From: RGIG5472 sp051867635 | GTDB taxonomy: Bacteria > Bacillota > Clostridia > Oscillospirales > Oscillospiraceae | NCBI GenBank assembly: GCA_051867635.1 | Contig: JBJDYT010000014.1 | Span: 1 to 33,219 of the forward strand | DNA: 33,219 bases | Direction of reading: 5' to 3' | In this document: positions 22,464-30,634 of the stretch, piece after piece | How the letters are laid out: every line of letters begins with the position of its first letter | How positions within the stretch are numbered: position 1 is the stretch's first letter | The notes under the pieces: generated by a model | Told to the model about the DNA's origin: nothing | The model's input: only the letters and a program-made list of their open reading frames with translations | The model's database searches: none | Made by a program: the position numbers and the translations under genes

Positions 22464-23348
22464 TTACGCCCTTGGATGGGCCTTGTTGTAGACGTCCTTC
22501 AGCTGGTTCTTCACCACATGGGTGTAGATCTGGGTGGAGGAGATATCCGCGTGGCCCAGCATCTCCTGTATGGCGTGCAGGTCCGCGCCGTTTTCCAGCA
22601 GGTGCGCCGCGAAGGAGTGCCGCAGGGTGTGGGGCGTGATGTCCTTGTGGATCTGGGCTTTTTCCTGGTAGTACTTGATGATCTTCCAGAAGCCCTGGCG
22701 GCTCATGCGCTCGCCGTTCATGTTGACGAAAAGGGCCGTCTCCGCCTCGTCCGCGATGAGCTGGGGGCGGACGTCCTTCAAGTAGTCCTGCAGTGCCTTC
22801 ACCGCCACGTGGTACAGCGGGATGATGCGGCTCTTGCCCCGGCTCTCGCAGCGGATGAAGCCCGCGCTGAGATTCACGTCCGACACGTTCAGGGAGATCA
22901 GCTCGCTGACGCGGATACCCGTGGCGTACAGCAGCTCCAACATGGCGTGGTCCCGGATGCCCTTGGCGTCCACGCACTGGGGCTGCTCCAAAAACAGCTC
23001 CACTTCCTTGCTCGTCAGGACCTGGGGATACTTGCGCTCCACCTTGGCGGTGGTGACGCCCCGGGCGGGATTGGTCTTGACCAGGGAGCGGGTCATGAGA
23101 TAGGCGTAAAAGGACTTCAGCGACACCAGGGAGCGGGTGACGGAGGCGGGGGATTTGCCCCGGCCCAGCATCCAGTCCGTGTAGGCCTGGACCTGCTCCT
23201 TTTTGACCCGCCGCAGGTCCGTCCGGCCGTTTTCCCGGAGGTAGTCCTGGAACTGCCGCAGGTCCCGGACGTAGGAGCTGACCGTGTTGGGGGAGGAGTG
23301 CTTCTCGTGCTCCAGATAGCCCTGGTAGTCCTGGATATAATCGCTCAA
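22464..23348 (-). CDS. xerD: Site-specific tyrosine recombinase XerD
   Basis: A 294-residue tyrosine recombinase. All catalytic residues are in place: R146 in TGIRVSEL, K172 in GKSRIIPL, H240 and R243 in TPHTLRHSFAAHLL, H266 in LGHADISSTQIYTHV, and the nucleophile Y275. The N-terminal SAM-like core-binding domain spans about residues 1-90. Length and the neighbouring spoIIM-like gene, the same neighbourhood as Bacillus ripX/xerD, indicate the housekeeping recombinase that resolves chromosome dimers at dif, not a mobile-element integrase. No attachment site or phage gene is nearby. It lies 30 bases after the spoIIM-like gene. Confidence 0.92.
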   Translation of the reverse strand: MSDYIQDYQGYLEHEKHSSPNTVSSYVRDLRQFQDYLRENGRTDLRRVKKEQVQAYTDWMLGRGKSPASVTRSLVSLKSFYAYLMTRSLVKTNPARGVTTAKVERKYPQVLTSKEVELFLEQPQCVDAKGIRDHAMLELLYATGIRVSELISLNVSDVNLSAGFIRCESRGKSRIIPLYHVAVKALQDYLKDVRPQLIADEAETALFVNMNGERMSRQGFWKIIKYYQEKAQIHKDITPHTLRHSFAAHLLENGADLHAIQEMLGHADISSTQIYTHVVKNQLKDVYNKAHPRA

Positions 23349-23378
23349 GACGTCCCCCTCCTTCTGATAAGATCCCGC

Positions 23379-24011
23379 TCACGTGAGGCCGCCGCCCGCC
23401 AGCTGCAGCAGCCACGGCGTCAGCCACACGTCCAGCACCGCGCCCGCGGCCAGCACCGCCGAAGCGGCCAAAAAGCGGATAAAATAGCGCCGCCCGTACA
23501 GCGGCGCGCCGCCCCGCCTGCCCTGCCCGAAGGCATACTGCGCCAGCTCCGCCGAGGTGCGCAGCGACTGCTCCGCCAGCAAAACATAGCACGGCAGCGT
23601 CAGCACGTAACGCAGCCCCAGCACCGCCAGGGCCAGCAGGATCCCCCTCTCCCCGAAGGCTGCCACAAAGCAGCAGACGGAATAGGAAAAGGAAAACGCC
23701 AGCAGCACGCTGAGCACAGGGAGCAGCAATACGCCAAAAGAGGCAAACCCCAGCAAAAAGGCCAGGAGCGGATAGCGGAAATAGACCAGGAACGACGCAA
23801 GGAAGCTCCTGAGGGACAACGGATACCCGGGCGACAGCTCCACATAGCCGGTGAGGTACCGGCTCAGCTCCGAGGACACCACCGGCGCCTGCCGCGCGGA
23901 AACGACCTGTCCCAAATACAGGCCCAACAAAAAGCAAAGGCCAAAAAGCCCCAGCAACAGCAGAGAGCGTCTCTCCACAGGCCGGGCTTTCAGACGGCTG
24001 ACAGTCTGCAT
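23379..24011 (-). CDS. spoIIM: Stage II sporulation protein M-like membrane protein
   Basis: A 210-residue membrane protein with about five hydrophobic spans: LLLLGLFGLCFLLGLYLG near the N-terminus, then FRYPLLAFLLGFASFGVLLL, a further run to about residue 125, and a final span near the C-terminus. SpoIIM is part of the DMP complex with SpoIID and SpoIIP that degrades septal peptidoglycan during engulfment. The position next to xerD agrees with Bacillus. The start at 24011 is preferred over 24026 because GAGGTG lies 6 bases upstream. Sequence identity cannot be judged here, so the name is by resemblance and context. Confidence 0.75.
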   Translation of the reverse strand: MQTVSRLKARPVERRSLLLLGLFGLCFLLGLYLGQVVSARQAPVVSSELSRYLTGYVELSPGYPLSLRSFLASFLVYFRYPLLAFLLGFASFGVLLLPVLSVLLAFSFSYSVCCFVAAFGERGILLALAVLGLRYVLTLPCYVLLAEQSLRTSAELAQYAFGQGRRGGAPLYGRRYFIRFLAASAVLAAGAVLDVWLTPWLLQLAGGGLT

Positions 24012-24084
24012 GCTCTCACCTCGCATCTATTCTATGCGGCGGATCGGAAAACAGACGGTTGATTTGTAAACCTGCGCTTTAATA

Positions 24085-24113
24085 ATAATATGGCAATACC
24101 GCTTTTCGTGCAA
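24085..24113 (-). promoter_or_regulatory. Promoter of the spoIIM-like gene and xerD
   Basis: On the - strand, TTGCAC, a 17-base spacer and TATTAT, about 75 bases before the start. A sigma-E type promoter might be expected for a sporulation gene; none was recognised. Confidence 0.4.
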
Positions 24114-24119
24114 GGGAAA

Positions 24120-24375
24120 AAGGCGCAAAAACACAAACTTTGTTTATTATGACAAAATATTATGTAAATAACTTTATGTAAACTCCGTAAATAAAAGTGG
24201 GGATTCGACCCTCTCCCCGCCTCCCCTATCCACATCTTGTGGGGGAGCGGCAGCTCTATTGTCAAGATGTGCCTTTGCCCTTCGTCCGTCAAAATGACGG
24301 CGGTTTTTGCTCGCCTGCTCTTTTTGAAACTCCCGCCGCCGGTTTTTTGTTGATTTTTACCATAGAGCTCCCGTC
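24120..24375. other. AT-rich gap with hairpins, no gene recognised
   Basis: The gap between the DUF3792 gene and the spoIIM-like gene is much more AT-rich than its surroundings at 24120-24200. It contains a 9-bp inverted repeat, CACATCTTG (24231-24239) with CAAGATGTG (24263-24271), and a 6-bp hairpin CCGTCA (24286-24291) with TGACGG (24295-24300) followed by CGGTTTTTG on the + strand. No open frame here looks coding. Confidence 0.5.
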
Positions 24376-24801
24376 TCATTTCCGTCTGCTCCGCCCGCCG
24401 CCGCGGCTCCGCGCCTTCCTCTCCCCCGACCGCCGCGTGGACAGCAGCCCTGCCGCCAGGGCCGCGGCGAAGCCCACAACGGGCAGGGCCCAGCGTCTGC
24501 CGTCCCATTCGGCCCCGCCGAAGGCGAGATAGCCCACGAGGGCGGCGATGAGCTGCGCCCCCGGCCCTGCCAGCAGTGCCGCGGCGAACACGCTGAGCTT
24601 TCCCCGGCGGGTGAGATACGCGCCTCCCACGGCGGCGGCGAGCGCGGCGGACAGCGCCATCGGCAGCAGCAGGCCCTCTGCATCCATCCAGCCTTTGACG
24701 GCGAGCCAGGCGAACAGCAGGGGTGCCAGCGCGTAAAGCAGCAGCGTCAGCAGCAGCCCGACGGCCCACTGCTTCCCTTTTCCCGGAATTCCCTTCGGCA
24801 T
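24376..24801 (-). CDS. DUF3792/TIGR04086 family membrane protein
   Basis: A 141-residue protein with four hydrophobic spans: about residues 12-34 (WAVGLLLTLLLYALAPLLFA), 44-62, 70-93 (LSVFAAALLAGPGAQLIAAL) and 105-122. A basic tail (KARSRGGGRSRRK) follows. The fold, length and position beside yajC fit the TIGR04086/DUF3792 family of Firmicutes, whose function is unknown. The AGAGGAGG ribosome site lies inside a 10-bp hairpin, described separately, so translation may be controlled. yajC is 72 bases upstream on the same strand. Confidence 0.82.
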   Translation of the reverse strand: MPKGIPGKGKQWAVGLLLTLLLYALAPLLFAWLAVKGWMDAEGLLLPMALSAALAAAVGGAYLTRRGKLSVFAAALLAGPGAQLIAALVGYLAFGGAEWDGRRWALPVVGFAAALAAGLLSTRRSGERKARSRGGGRSRRK

Positions 24802-24808
24802 AATAAAA

Positions 24809-24850
24809 CCTCCTCTGGTGTGGCTTGCTACAAGCCTATTCCAGAGGAGG
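24809..24850 (-). promoter_or_regulatory. Hairpin sequestering the ribosome site of the DUF3792 gene
   Basis: On the - strand a perfect 10-bp stem (24841-24850 with 24809-24818) pairs CCTCCTCTGG with CCAGAGGAGG. The second arm is the ribosome site itself, followed by TTTTATTATG, where the ATG is the start. An inner 5-bp stem (24822-24826 with 24832-24836) extends it. The T-run is short, so it could also be a weak terminator after yajC. Confidence 0.65.
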
Positions 24851-24873
24851 CGCGCTTTATGAATGGTTTTTGC

Positions 24874-25251
24874 TTATTCTTCGCTCTTGGTCTCCGCTTC
24901 CGCCTTAGGAGCCTCAGTCTTGGCAGGGGCCTCGGCGGGCTTCTCCGCCTTCTTGCCCTTCTTCTCGGCGGCGGCAGCGGCTGCGGCGGCCGCGGCGGTG
25001 TCGTTGGTGGAGATGCCCCACTTGGCGACTTCGATGCGGACGCGGTCCTCGCTGGTCTCAAAGATCACGGTCTCGTCGGTGATCATGACGACCTTGCCCT
25101 TCAGGCCGCCGATGGTGGTGATGCTGTCGCCCTTTTTCAGGCTGTCGCGCATCTCCTGGGCCGCCTTCTTCCGCTTATTCTCCGGCCGGATCATGAAGAA
25201 GTAGAAAATGGCGAGCAAAACGACGATCATAACGATGCTGTAAAGATCCAT
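24874..25251 (-). CDS. yajC: Preprotein translocase subunit YajC
   Basis: A 125-residue single-span membrane protein, an accessory of the SecDF-YajC part of the export machinery. The N-terminal span is YSIVMIVVLLAIFYFFMIRP (about residues 4-23). The conserved core ENKRKKAAQEMRDSLKKGDS then ITTIGGLKGKVV and FETSEDRVRIEVAKWGIS follows. The C-terminal 40 residues are low-complexity, with about 10 Ala in a row and then a Lys/Glu/Ala/Pro-rich tail, unlike the short core and presumably flexible. It has a separate consensus-like promoter and follows tgt by 147 bases. Confidence 0.95.
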   Translation of the reverse strand: MDLYSIVMIVVLLAIFYFFMIRPENKRKKAAQEMRDSLKKGDSITTIGGLKGKVVMITDETVIFETSEDRVRIEVAKWGISTNDTAAAAAAAAAAEKKGKKAEKPAEAPAKTEAPKAEAETKSEE

Positions 25252-25293
25252 AGTGTCAGTGACTCCTTTTTCCTTTTAGTATTAACAAATGTG

Positions 25294-25322
25294 ATTATAT
25301 CCAAGATTTCCGGGGATTGCAA
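25294..25322 (-). promoter_or_regulatory. Promoter of yajC
   Basis: On the - strand, TTGCAA, a 17-base spacer and a perfect TATAAT, about 45 bases before the start codon. Confidence 0.75.
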
Positions 25323-25398
25323 TAGGCAGTTTCCCCGCTCCTGCGGATATTTGACAAATGCTCCCCCACCGCAGGAGGGGCTCATTCATTATTGAATA

Positions 25399-26532
25399 TC
25401 AGATGCGTTTTTCAAGCTTCCCGCTGTACCGTTCCCTGAACTGCCGGAAGGTTCCCGCGTCCAGCGAATCCCGGATGCGCTCCATCAGCGTATTGTAGAA
25501 ATAGAGGTTGTGCATCACCGCCAGGCGCATGGCCAGCATCTCCTCCGCCTTGAACAGGTGCCGCAGATAGGCCCGGGTGAAGGTCCGGCAGACGGGGCAA
25601 TCGCAGTCCGGGTCGATGGGGCTTTCATCCTCCGTGTACTTCTCGTTGCGGATGTTCAGCGTCCCGGACCAGGTGTAGAGCTTCCCGTGCCGGGCGTTGC
25701 GGGCGGGCATAACGCAGTCGAAGAAATCCACGCCCCGGGCCACCGCCTCGATGATGTTGGAGGGGGTCCCCACGCCCATGAGGTAGCGGGGCTTGTCCGC
25801 CGGCATATGGGGCTCCACCGCGTCGATGATGCGGTACATCACCTCCGTCTCCTCCCCCACCGCGAGACCGCCGATGGCGTAGCCGTCGCAGGGGAGCCGG
25901 GCGATCTTCTGCATGTTGTCCACCCGCAGGTCCTCATAGGTGCCGCCCTGGTTGATGCCGAAGAGCATCTGATTTGGGTTCACCGCGTCCGGCTCGGCGC
26001 AGAAGCGCCCGTGGGCCTCCACGCAGCGCCCGAGCCAGCGGTAGGTCCGCTCGCAGGAGTCCTTCACATACTGGTACGGCGCGGGGTTCTCCACGCACTC
26101 ATCAAAAGCCATGGCGATGTCGGAGCCGAGGTTGGCCTGGATGCGCATGCTCTCCTCCGGCCCCATGAAAATGCGCCGCCCGTCCAGATGGGAGGCGAAG
26201 GTGACGCCCTCCTCCTTGATCTTGCGCAGGCCCGAGAGAGAGAACACCTGAAAGCCGCCGCTGTCGGTGAGGATGGGTCCGTCCCAGCGCATGAAACGGT
26301 GCAGCCCGCCCAGACGCCTGATCACCTCGTCGCCGGGACGCAGGTGGAGATGGTAGGTGTTGCTCAGCTCGATCTGGCATTTCAGCTCTTTCAGATCCAG
26401 AGCGCTCACGCCGCCCTTGATGGCCCCCTGCGTTCCCACGTTCATGAACACCGGGGTCTGCACGGTCCCGCCGTGGGCGCAGCGGAACTCGCCACGCCGG
26501 GCGCGCCCCTCCTGTTTGATGATACGAAACAT
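25399..26532 (-). CDS. tgt: tRNA-guanine transglycosylase (queuine tRNA-ribosyltransferase)
   Basis: A 377-residue enzyme that replaces guanine 34 with preQ1 in tRNAs with a GUN anticodon, a step in queuosine synthesis. Visible motifs are ILTDSGGFQVFSL with a catalytic Asp, MAFDECVENPAPY, FGINQGGTYEDLR, GYAIGGLAVGEE, and DFFDCVMPARNARHG with the nucleophile Asp. The C-terminal zinc site is CDCPVCRTFTRAYLRHLF followed by the His of MHNLYFY. Full length. It works with QueA, encoded two genes upstream on the same strand. Confidence 0.97.
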   Translation of the reverse strand: MFRIIKQEGRARRGEFRCAHGGTVQTPVFMNVGTQGAIKGGVSALDLKELKCQIELSNTYHLHLRPGDEVIRRLGGLHRFMRWDGPILTDSGGFQVFSLSGLRKIKEEGVTFASHLDGRRIFMGPEESMRIQANLGSDIAMAFDECVENPAPYQYVKDSCERTYRWLGRCVEAHGRFCAEPDAVNPNQMLFGINQGGTYEDLRVDNMQKIARLPCDGYAIGGLAVGEETEVMYRIIDAVEPHMPADKPRYLMGVGTPSNIIEAVARGVDFFDCVMPARNARHGKLYTWSGTLNIRNEKYTEDESPIDPDCDCPVCRTFTRAYLRHLFKAEEMLAMRLAVMHNLYFYNTLMERIRDSLDAGTFRQFRERYSGKLEKRI

Positions 26533-26544
26533 AGCAGTCCTTTC

Positions 26545-26808
26545 CTATGCGTCCAGCGACTCGTAAAAGCGGCGCAGCTCCTGCCGCGCGGCCTGATCCA
26601 GCTCGTTTTTGAATACGCCCCGGCAGGCGGCCTCCAGACTGCAGAGCGTGTGGAAGGGCCGCTCGCTGATGCGGCCGCGGATGCGGAGGAAGGCCTCCTG
26701 GCTGCCGACGGCCTGCAGCTCCTCCAGCGTATAGATCCCCTCCGCGTTCAGCCAGGAGACCAGCTCGTCGCTCATATTGGGTACGGCCCGATAGGCAAGC
26801 GTTGTCAT
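26545..26808 (-). CDS. TfoX C-terminal domain (helix-hairpin-helix-like) protein
   Basis: An 87-residue protein consisting only of the C-terminal domain of the TfoX/Sxy family. AVPNMSDELVSWLNAEGIYT then LEELQAVGSQEAFLRIRG, and HTLCSLEAACRG give the typical pattern of a helix-hairpin-helix-like fold. TfoX itself is a competence regulator, but stand-alone C-domain proteins have no known function, and no competence role should be assumed. It lies between queA and tgt with gaps of 36 and 12 bases, all in one direction, so it is part of that operon. Confidence 0.85.
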   Translation of the reverse strand: MTTLAYRAVPNMSDELVSWLNAEGIYTLEELQAVGSQEAFLRIRGRISERPFHTLCSLEAACRGVFKNELDQAARQELRRFYESLDA

Positions 26809-26844
26809 GGTATTTTCCTTTCCTCCCCTTACGGGACAAGCGTT

Positions 26845-27870
26845 TCAGTGAATGAACATGGCGTCGCCGAAGCTGAAGAAGCGGTAGCGCTGCCGCACCG
26901 CCTCCTCATAGGCGGCGAGGATATGCTCCCGCCCCGCCAGGGCGCTCACCAGCATGACCAGCGTGGACTCCGGCAGGTGGAAGTTGGTCACAAGGGCGTC
27001 CAGCACCTTGAAACGGTAGCCGGGATAGATAAAGATATTCGTCCAGCCGGAGCAGGGGCGCAGCGTCCCGTCCTCCGCCGCCCAGGCTTCGACGGTGCGG
27101 CAGGAGGTGGTGCCCACGCAGATGACCCGCCCGCCGCGGCGCTTGGTCTCATTGACCAGCTCGGCGGTGGCCTGCGGGATCTCACAGTACTCGCTGTGCA
27201 TCTCGTGGTCGAGAATGTCCTCCTCCTTCACCGGGCGGAAGGTGCCAAGTCCCACGTGCAGCGTCACATAGCCGATGCCCACGCCCATGGCGCGGATCTT
27301 TTCCAGCAGCTCCGGGGTGAAGTGCAGTCCCGCCGTGGGCGCGGCGGCGGAGCCGCTGACCCGGGAATAGACGGTCTGATACCGCTCCTGGTCCTGCAGC
27401 TCCTCCTTGATATAGGGCGGCAGGGGCATTTTGCCCAGCCGATCCAGCACCTCCAAAAAGATGCCCTCGTACTCGAAGCGCACCAGCCGTCCGCCGCCCT
27501 CCGTCACGGAGAGGATCTCCGCCGCGAGCTCCCCGTCTCCAAAGCGGATGCGCGCGCCGGGGCGAAGCCGCCGTCCCGGCCGCACCAGGCACTCCCAGGT
27601 CTTATCGCCCTTGTCGCTCAGCAGCAGCACCTCGCAGGCGCCGCCGGTGCCCTCCCGCGCGCCTAACAGCCGCGCCGGGATGACGCGGGAGTCATTCAAA
27701 ACCAGGCAGTCGCCGGGACGCAGGTATTCCGGCAGGTCAAAGAAATGCCGGTGCTCCCATTCCCCCGTCTCCTTGTCCAGCACCAGCAAACGGGAGCCGT
27801 CCCGCTGCGTAAGCGGCGTCTGGGCGATGAGCTCCTGGGGAAGGTCATAGTAAAAATCATGGGTTTTCAT
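26845..27870 (-). CDS. queA: S-adenosylmethionine:tRNA ribosyltransferase-isomerase
   Basis: A 341-residue enzyme that transfers the ribosyl part of SAM to preQ1 in tRNA, giving epoxyqueuosine. Family motifs are YDLPQELIAQTPLTQRDGSR, FFDLPEYLRPGDCLVLNDSR (split over helix and strand), PLPPYIKEEL, AAPTAGLHFTPELLEKI, HVGLGTFRPV and LVTNFHLPESTLVMLVSAL. The start at 27870 is chosen because MKTHDFYYDLP is the usual N-terminus and a TAAGGA site is about 10 bases upstream; ATG at 27882 is too close to it. It lies 14 bases after the spoIID-like gene. With tgt it covers two late steps of queuosine synthesis. Confidence 0.96.
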   Translation of the reverse strand: MKTHDFYYDLPQELIAQTPLTQRDGSRLLVLDKETGEWEHRHFFDLPEYLRPGDCLVLNDSRVIPARLLGAREGTGGACEVLLLSDKGDKTWECLVRPGRRLRPGARIRFGDGELAAEILSVTEGGGRLVRFEYEGIFLEVLDRLGKMPLPPYIKEELQDQERYQTVYSRVSGSAAAPTAGLHFTPELLEKIRAMGVGIGYVTLHVGLGTFRPVKEEDILDHEMHSEYCEIPQATAELVNETKRRGGRVICVGTTSCRTVEAWAAEDGTLRPCSGWTNIFIYPGYRFKVLDALVTNFHLPESTLVMLVSALAGREHILAAYEEAVRQRYRFFSFGDAMFIH

Positions 27871-27884
27871 CAGGCCGTTCATCC

Positions 27885-29510
27885 TTACTTGATGGTGATT
27901 CCGGTATAGTAAAACGTCAGGATATCCCGGTAGGAATACCCTTTTTTCGCCATGGCGTAAGCGCCCCACTGGCTCAGGCCCACATTGTGGCCGTTGCCGG
28001 TGCCGCTGATGAGGATACCGCCGGAGATATCGCCGCCGCCCGCGGACTGCTCCAGCTGGGAGACGCCGTCCGAGGTGATGACGTAGGCTTCGCCCTCAAA
28101 GGCCGTCACGCTGCCGCTGCCGGAGATAACGTAGCTGCCGGAGAGCGAGGGTAGCTCCTCCCCGTTCACATAGCAGCCGCCGCCTTCGCCGCCGCTGATG
28201 GTGAAGCGCTGGCTCTTGGTGCCCAGCGCCAGACGGCACTTCTCCCCTGTGACGGTGTAGGTCTTGCCCGCCGTGTCCACGAAGGTGACGGCATAGACGT
28301 TGCCGCTGGGGGTGTATTCGGAGACATAGACGCTTTGCAGCGTGCCCAGCTTGTAGTCGGAATAGCGGGAGGCCATGCGGCTGCCGAGGGACGCGGCGGT
28401 ATAGCTCACGGTGTACTCGTACCCGGGGATGGAGGAGGCGATGGACGCCTCATAGGGGTCCTCCTTTCCCAGGAGGTAGGCGTAGCTGGTCCCCCAGACG
28501 TTCTTCGCGTCCTCAGACGCGCCGCCGTTGGAGGCGGAGTACACCGCGTAGATCAGCCCGTTGTTATAGTACAGGCACAGCCCCGCCGTGTCCTCCACCG
28601 CCTTGTCCGAGGCGGCGGTGTGGCTGCTGTAGCCATAGTCTATCCCGTAATACACCTGGCAGTCCGTGGTGGCGCAGACGTCGAAGCCGTAGCTGCTGTG
28701 ACGGCTGCCCACGCGGCAGGCATAGGTCCTGGCGCAGATGGCCTGGGCCTTCAGGGCCTCCGCCGGCCAGGAATTGCTCATCTCATAGGGCACCACGCCC
28801 TTGAGGTAGTCCTCCAGCCCCACCACGTTGATGACGTACAGGTTGCCGCCGCTGACCCGCTTATAGGTAAAGCCGCCGTAGTACAGGTGGTTTTTAAACC
28901 AGGTCTGCGCTCCGCTGCCCCGCGCCTGCAGCGCCAGGTCGTACCAGCCGCTGTAATCGAACTGCAGCAGGACGGTCCGCTCGCCCCGGCGGGTCACGGT
29001 GACGCCGGTGGCGCTGGGGCCCACCGCCGTGCCGCCCAGCGACGCGGCGGCGCTCTCCGCCGCACTCTGGCTCTCATAGCTGCCCGCGCGGACATAAAAC
29101 ACGCCGTCGAGGCAGGCGGCAAAGCCGCCGTCATAGCTCCTTGCCGCGCTCTGGGCGGCGGCGAAGCTGCCGTACTGCTGCGGCAGCTGCACATGCCAGC
29201 CGCCCAGCACGGCGCTGCCGGAGCCGCTGGTGATCTCCCCGCCGCTGTAGGCGATGTTGCCGTCGGGCGTCACGCTGACGGAGGTCTCCGCCAGGTCGCC
29301 CAGGGAGACGAAGCTCCGGCTTTCGTCGTAATAGCCGAACTGAAAGCCGCTGGCCGTGCCGTCCTCGATCATGGCGTTGGCGCTGTACAGCGCGCTGCTT
29401 CCGTAATACAGGCCTACCTTCACCACGCCGTTCGTTACCGCCGCCGCCGAGACCGTGGAAAGGGCCAGCAGCAGCGTCAAAGTGGAGAGCAGGAACAACA
29501 GCTTTTTCAT
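27885..29510 (-). CDS. SpoIID/LytB domain protein, secreted
   Basis: A 541-residue exported protein. A signal peptide (KKLLFLLSTLTLLLALSTVS then AAA) is followed by a repeat-like region with SPOR-like segments (GGWHVQLPQQYGSFAAAQSA). The SpoIID catalytic domain holds LEDYLKGVVPYEMSNSWPAE, ALKAQAICARTYAC, and YSASNGGASEDAKNVWG. The end GHNVGLSQWGAYAMAKKG is also diagnostic. SpoIID is a lytic transglycosylase that cuts denuded glycan strands during engulfment. At 541 residues it is longer than Bacillus SpoIID (about 340) and has extra beta-rich inserts, so it may be a paralogue. GGAGG lies before the ATG. It is the first gene of the queA-tgt unit. Confidence 0.9.
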   Translation of the reverse strand: MKKLLFLLSTLTLLLALSTVSAAAVTNGVVKVGLYYGSSALYSANAMIEDGTASGFQFGYYDESRSFVSLGDLAETSVSVTPDGNIAYSGGEITSGSGSAVLGGWHVQLPQQYGSFAAAQSAARSYDGGFAACLDGVFYVRAGSYESQSAAESAAASLGGTAVGPSATGVTVTRRGERTVLLQFDYSGWYDLALQARGSGAQTWFKNHLYYGGFTYKRVSGGNLYVINVVGLEDYLKGVVPYEMSNSWPAEALKAQAICARTYACRVGSRHSSYGFDVCATTDCQVYYGIDYGYSSHTAASDKAVEDTAGLCLYYNNGLIYAVYSASNGGASEDAKNVWGTSYAYLLGKEDPYEASIASSIPGYEYTVSYTAASLGSRMASRYSDYKLGTLQSVYVSEYTPSGNVYAVTFVDTAGKTYTVTGEKCRLALGTKSQRFTISGGEGGGCYVNGEELPSLSGSYVISGSGSVTAFEGEAYVITSDGVSQLEQSAGGGDISGGILISGTGNGHNVGLSQWGAYAMAKKGYSYRDILTFYYTGITIK

Positions 29511-29591
29511 GGGGATCCTCCTTCATGCATGGGGAAAGCGCCGTCCGCAAAACCCGTTTTTCGCCAGACGGCGCCGCAATTCCGCAGCTTC

Positions 29592-29620
29592 AGTATAGTA
29601 CATTTCCCCAGCCTTGGCAA
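29592..29620 (-). promoter_or_regulatory. Promoter of the spoIID-like-queA-tgt unit
   Basis: On the - strand, TTGCCA, a 17-base spacer and TATACT, about 80 bases before the start codon. Confidence 0.5.
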
Positions 29621-29694
29621 GGGATTCCCCCGCTTTTCCCCTCCGAGGCAAGGGGCGGGCGCGCCGGGCAGCGTGCGTCCCCCGTCCGAAAAGG

Positions 29695-29736
29695 CGAAAA
29701 GCAGGCAGAGCGCACCGCAGCACGCTCCGCCTGCTT
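29695..29736 (-). terminator. Intrinsic terminator of the XRE regulator gene
   Basis: A 12-bp stem with one mismatch (29701-29712 with 29723-29734). On the - strand it is followed by TTTTCGCCTTTTC. Confidence 0.75.
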
Positions 29737-29759
29737 CTGTAGAGTGGCAAAAAGGGCTC

Positions 29760-30533
29760 TCAGGGATGCTCTTTGATGAATAGCACCTCCCATTCCCCGG
29801 AAGCCGCCTTTCCGAGATACCATAAGGAGGGGACGTTCCAGCTGCCGGAGAGCGCGTTTCCCTCTTCGTCATACGTCTCCTGGGTATAGTAGACCCAGAC
29901 GCAGCCATAGGAGGCGTCAAAGCGGGCGGACCAGAGGCGCAGGGAGTGCGTCTCCTCCGCGGCCCCCTCCTCCGCCGGGGTGGCGTACCGCGCCAGCAGG
30001 CCGTACTTTTCCTCCAGCCCGTCCCTGGGTGTATCCAGGTCGGAAAAGGCGGTCTCCGCCTTCGCCAGCACGTACTGGGCGGTCTTCCTGTCGTCTGCGG
30101 AGCCGATGTACATGAGCTTTGAGATCTCGCCCGTCTCGTAATAGCTCGGATACCAGACCCGCGCCACGCGGTACAGCGGAAAATAGCGGCAGCAGACGAG
30201 GAAAACCGCGGCGGCCGCCAGGACCGCTATCCAGCGGCGCGTTTTCTTGTTCGCCTGCGCCTTGGACAGGCTGGCCGTCTCCGTGTAGACCTCCATCACG
30301 GACTTCTCCGTGATGGGCTCGTCCGAGCGCCGGCAGCGCAGGACCTCCAGGATGCCGACGCCCAGCACGGCGGCGATATCCTCCAGCTTCGACAGCTCCG
30401 GCAGGCACTTGCCCCGCTCCCATTTGCTGACGGCGGCGGTGGAGACATGGAGCCTCTCCGCCAGCTCCGCCTGGGTCATGCGCCTTTCATTTCGCAGCGC
30501 GGATAAAAACGGTCCGAATTCTTCAGGACGCAA
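29760..30533 (-). CDS. XRE-family HTH regulator with a membrane span and outer domain
   Basis: About 257 residues. The N-terminal XRE helix-turn-helix is LRNERRMTQAELAERLHVST then AAVSKWERGKCLPELSKLEDIA (about residues 13-60). A basic linker (KKTRRW) leads to one membrane span, IAVLAAAAVFLVCCRYFPLY (about 100-120). The remaining 140 residues are on the far side and match no family I recognise. The protein could be a one-component membrane-bound transcription regulator. TTG at 30533 is preferred as start because AGGAGG lies 8 bases upstream; GTG at 30542 overlaps that site. It has its own terminator and lies downstream of the anti-sigma-like gene. Confidence 0.8.
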   Translation of the reverse strand: MRPEEFGPFLSALRNERRMTQAELAERLHVSTAAVSKWERGKCLPELSKLEDIAAVLGVGILEVLRCRRSDEPITEKSVMEVYTETASLSKAQANKKTRRWIAVLAAAAVFLVCCRYFPLYRVARVWYPSYYETGEISKLMYIGSADDRKTAQYVLAKAETAFSDLDTPRDGLEEKYGLLARYATPAEEGAAEETHSLRLWSARFDASYGCVWVYYTQETYDEEGNALSGSWNVPSLWYLGKAASGEWEVLFIKEHP

Positions 30534-30634
30534 ATCGACCACCTCCTGCCATCAGAGTACCACGGAAGGGCCGGAGAGTAAAACGACCTGTGGTTGAACG
30601 GGCATTTTCAGCGGTGAAACCGAAGGCTATCCCC

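Noticed and set aside
22464..23348. xerD as integrase of a mobile element
   Set aside because: Length, full catalytic set and the spoIIM neighbour match the housekeeping XerD; no attachment repeats, tRNA or phage genes adjoin it.
22285..23937. Long open frame extending ruvC upstream to 721 codons
   Set aside because: The extension overlaps xerD in another frame and is a shadow; ruvC has a GTG start with a GAGGAGG site at 22284.
24032..24769. 245-codon - strand open frame across the AT-rich gap and the DUF3792 gene
   Set aside because: It overlaps the DUF3792 gene in another frame, has no ribosome site and has changing composition along its length, so it is probably spurious.
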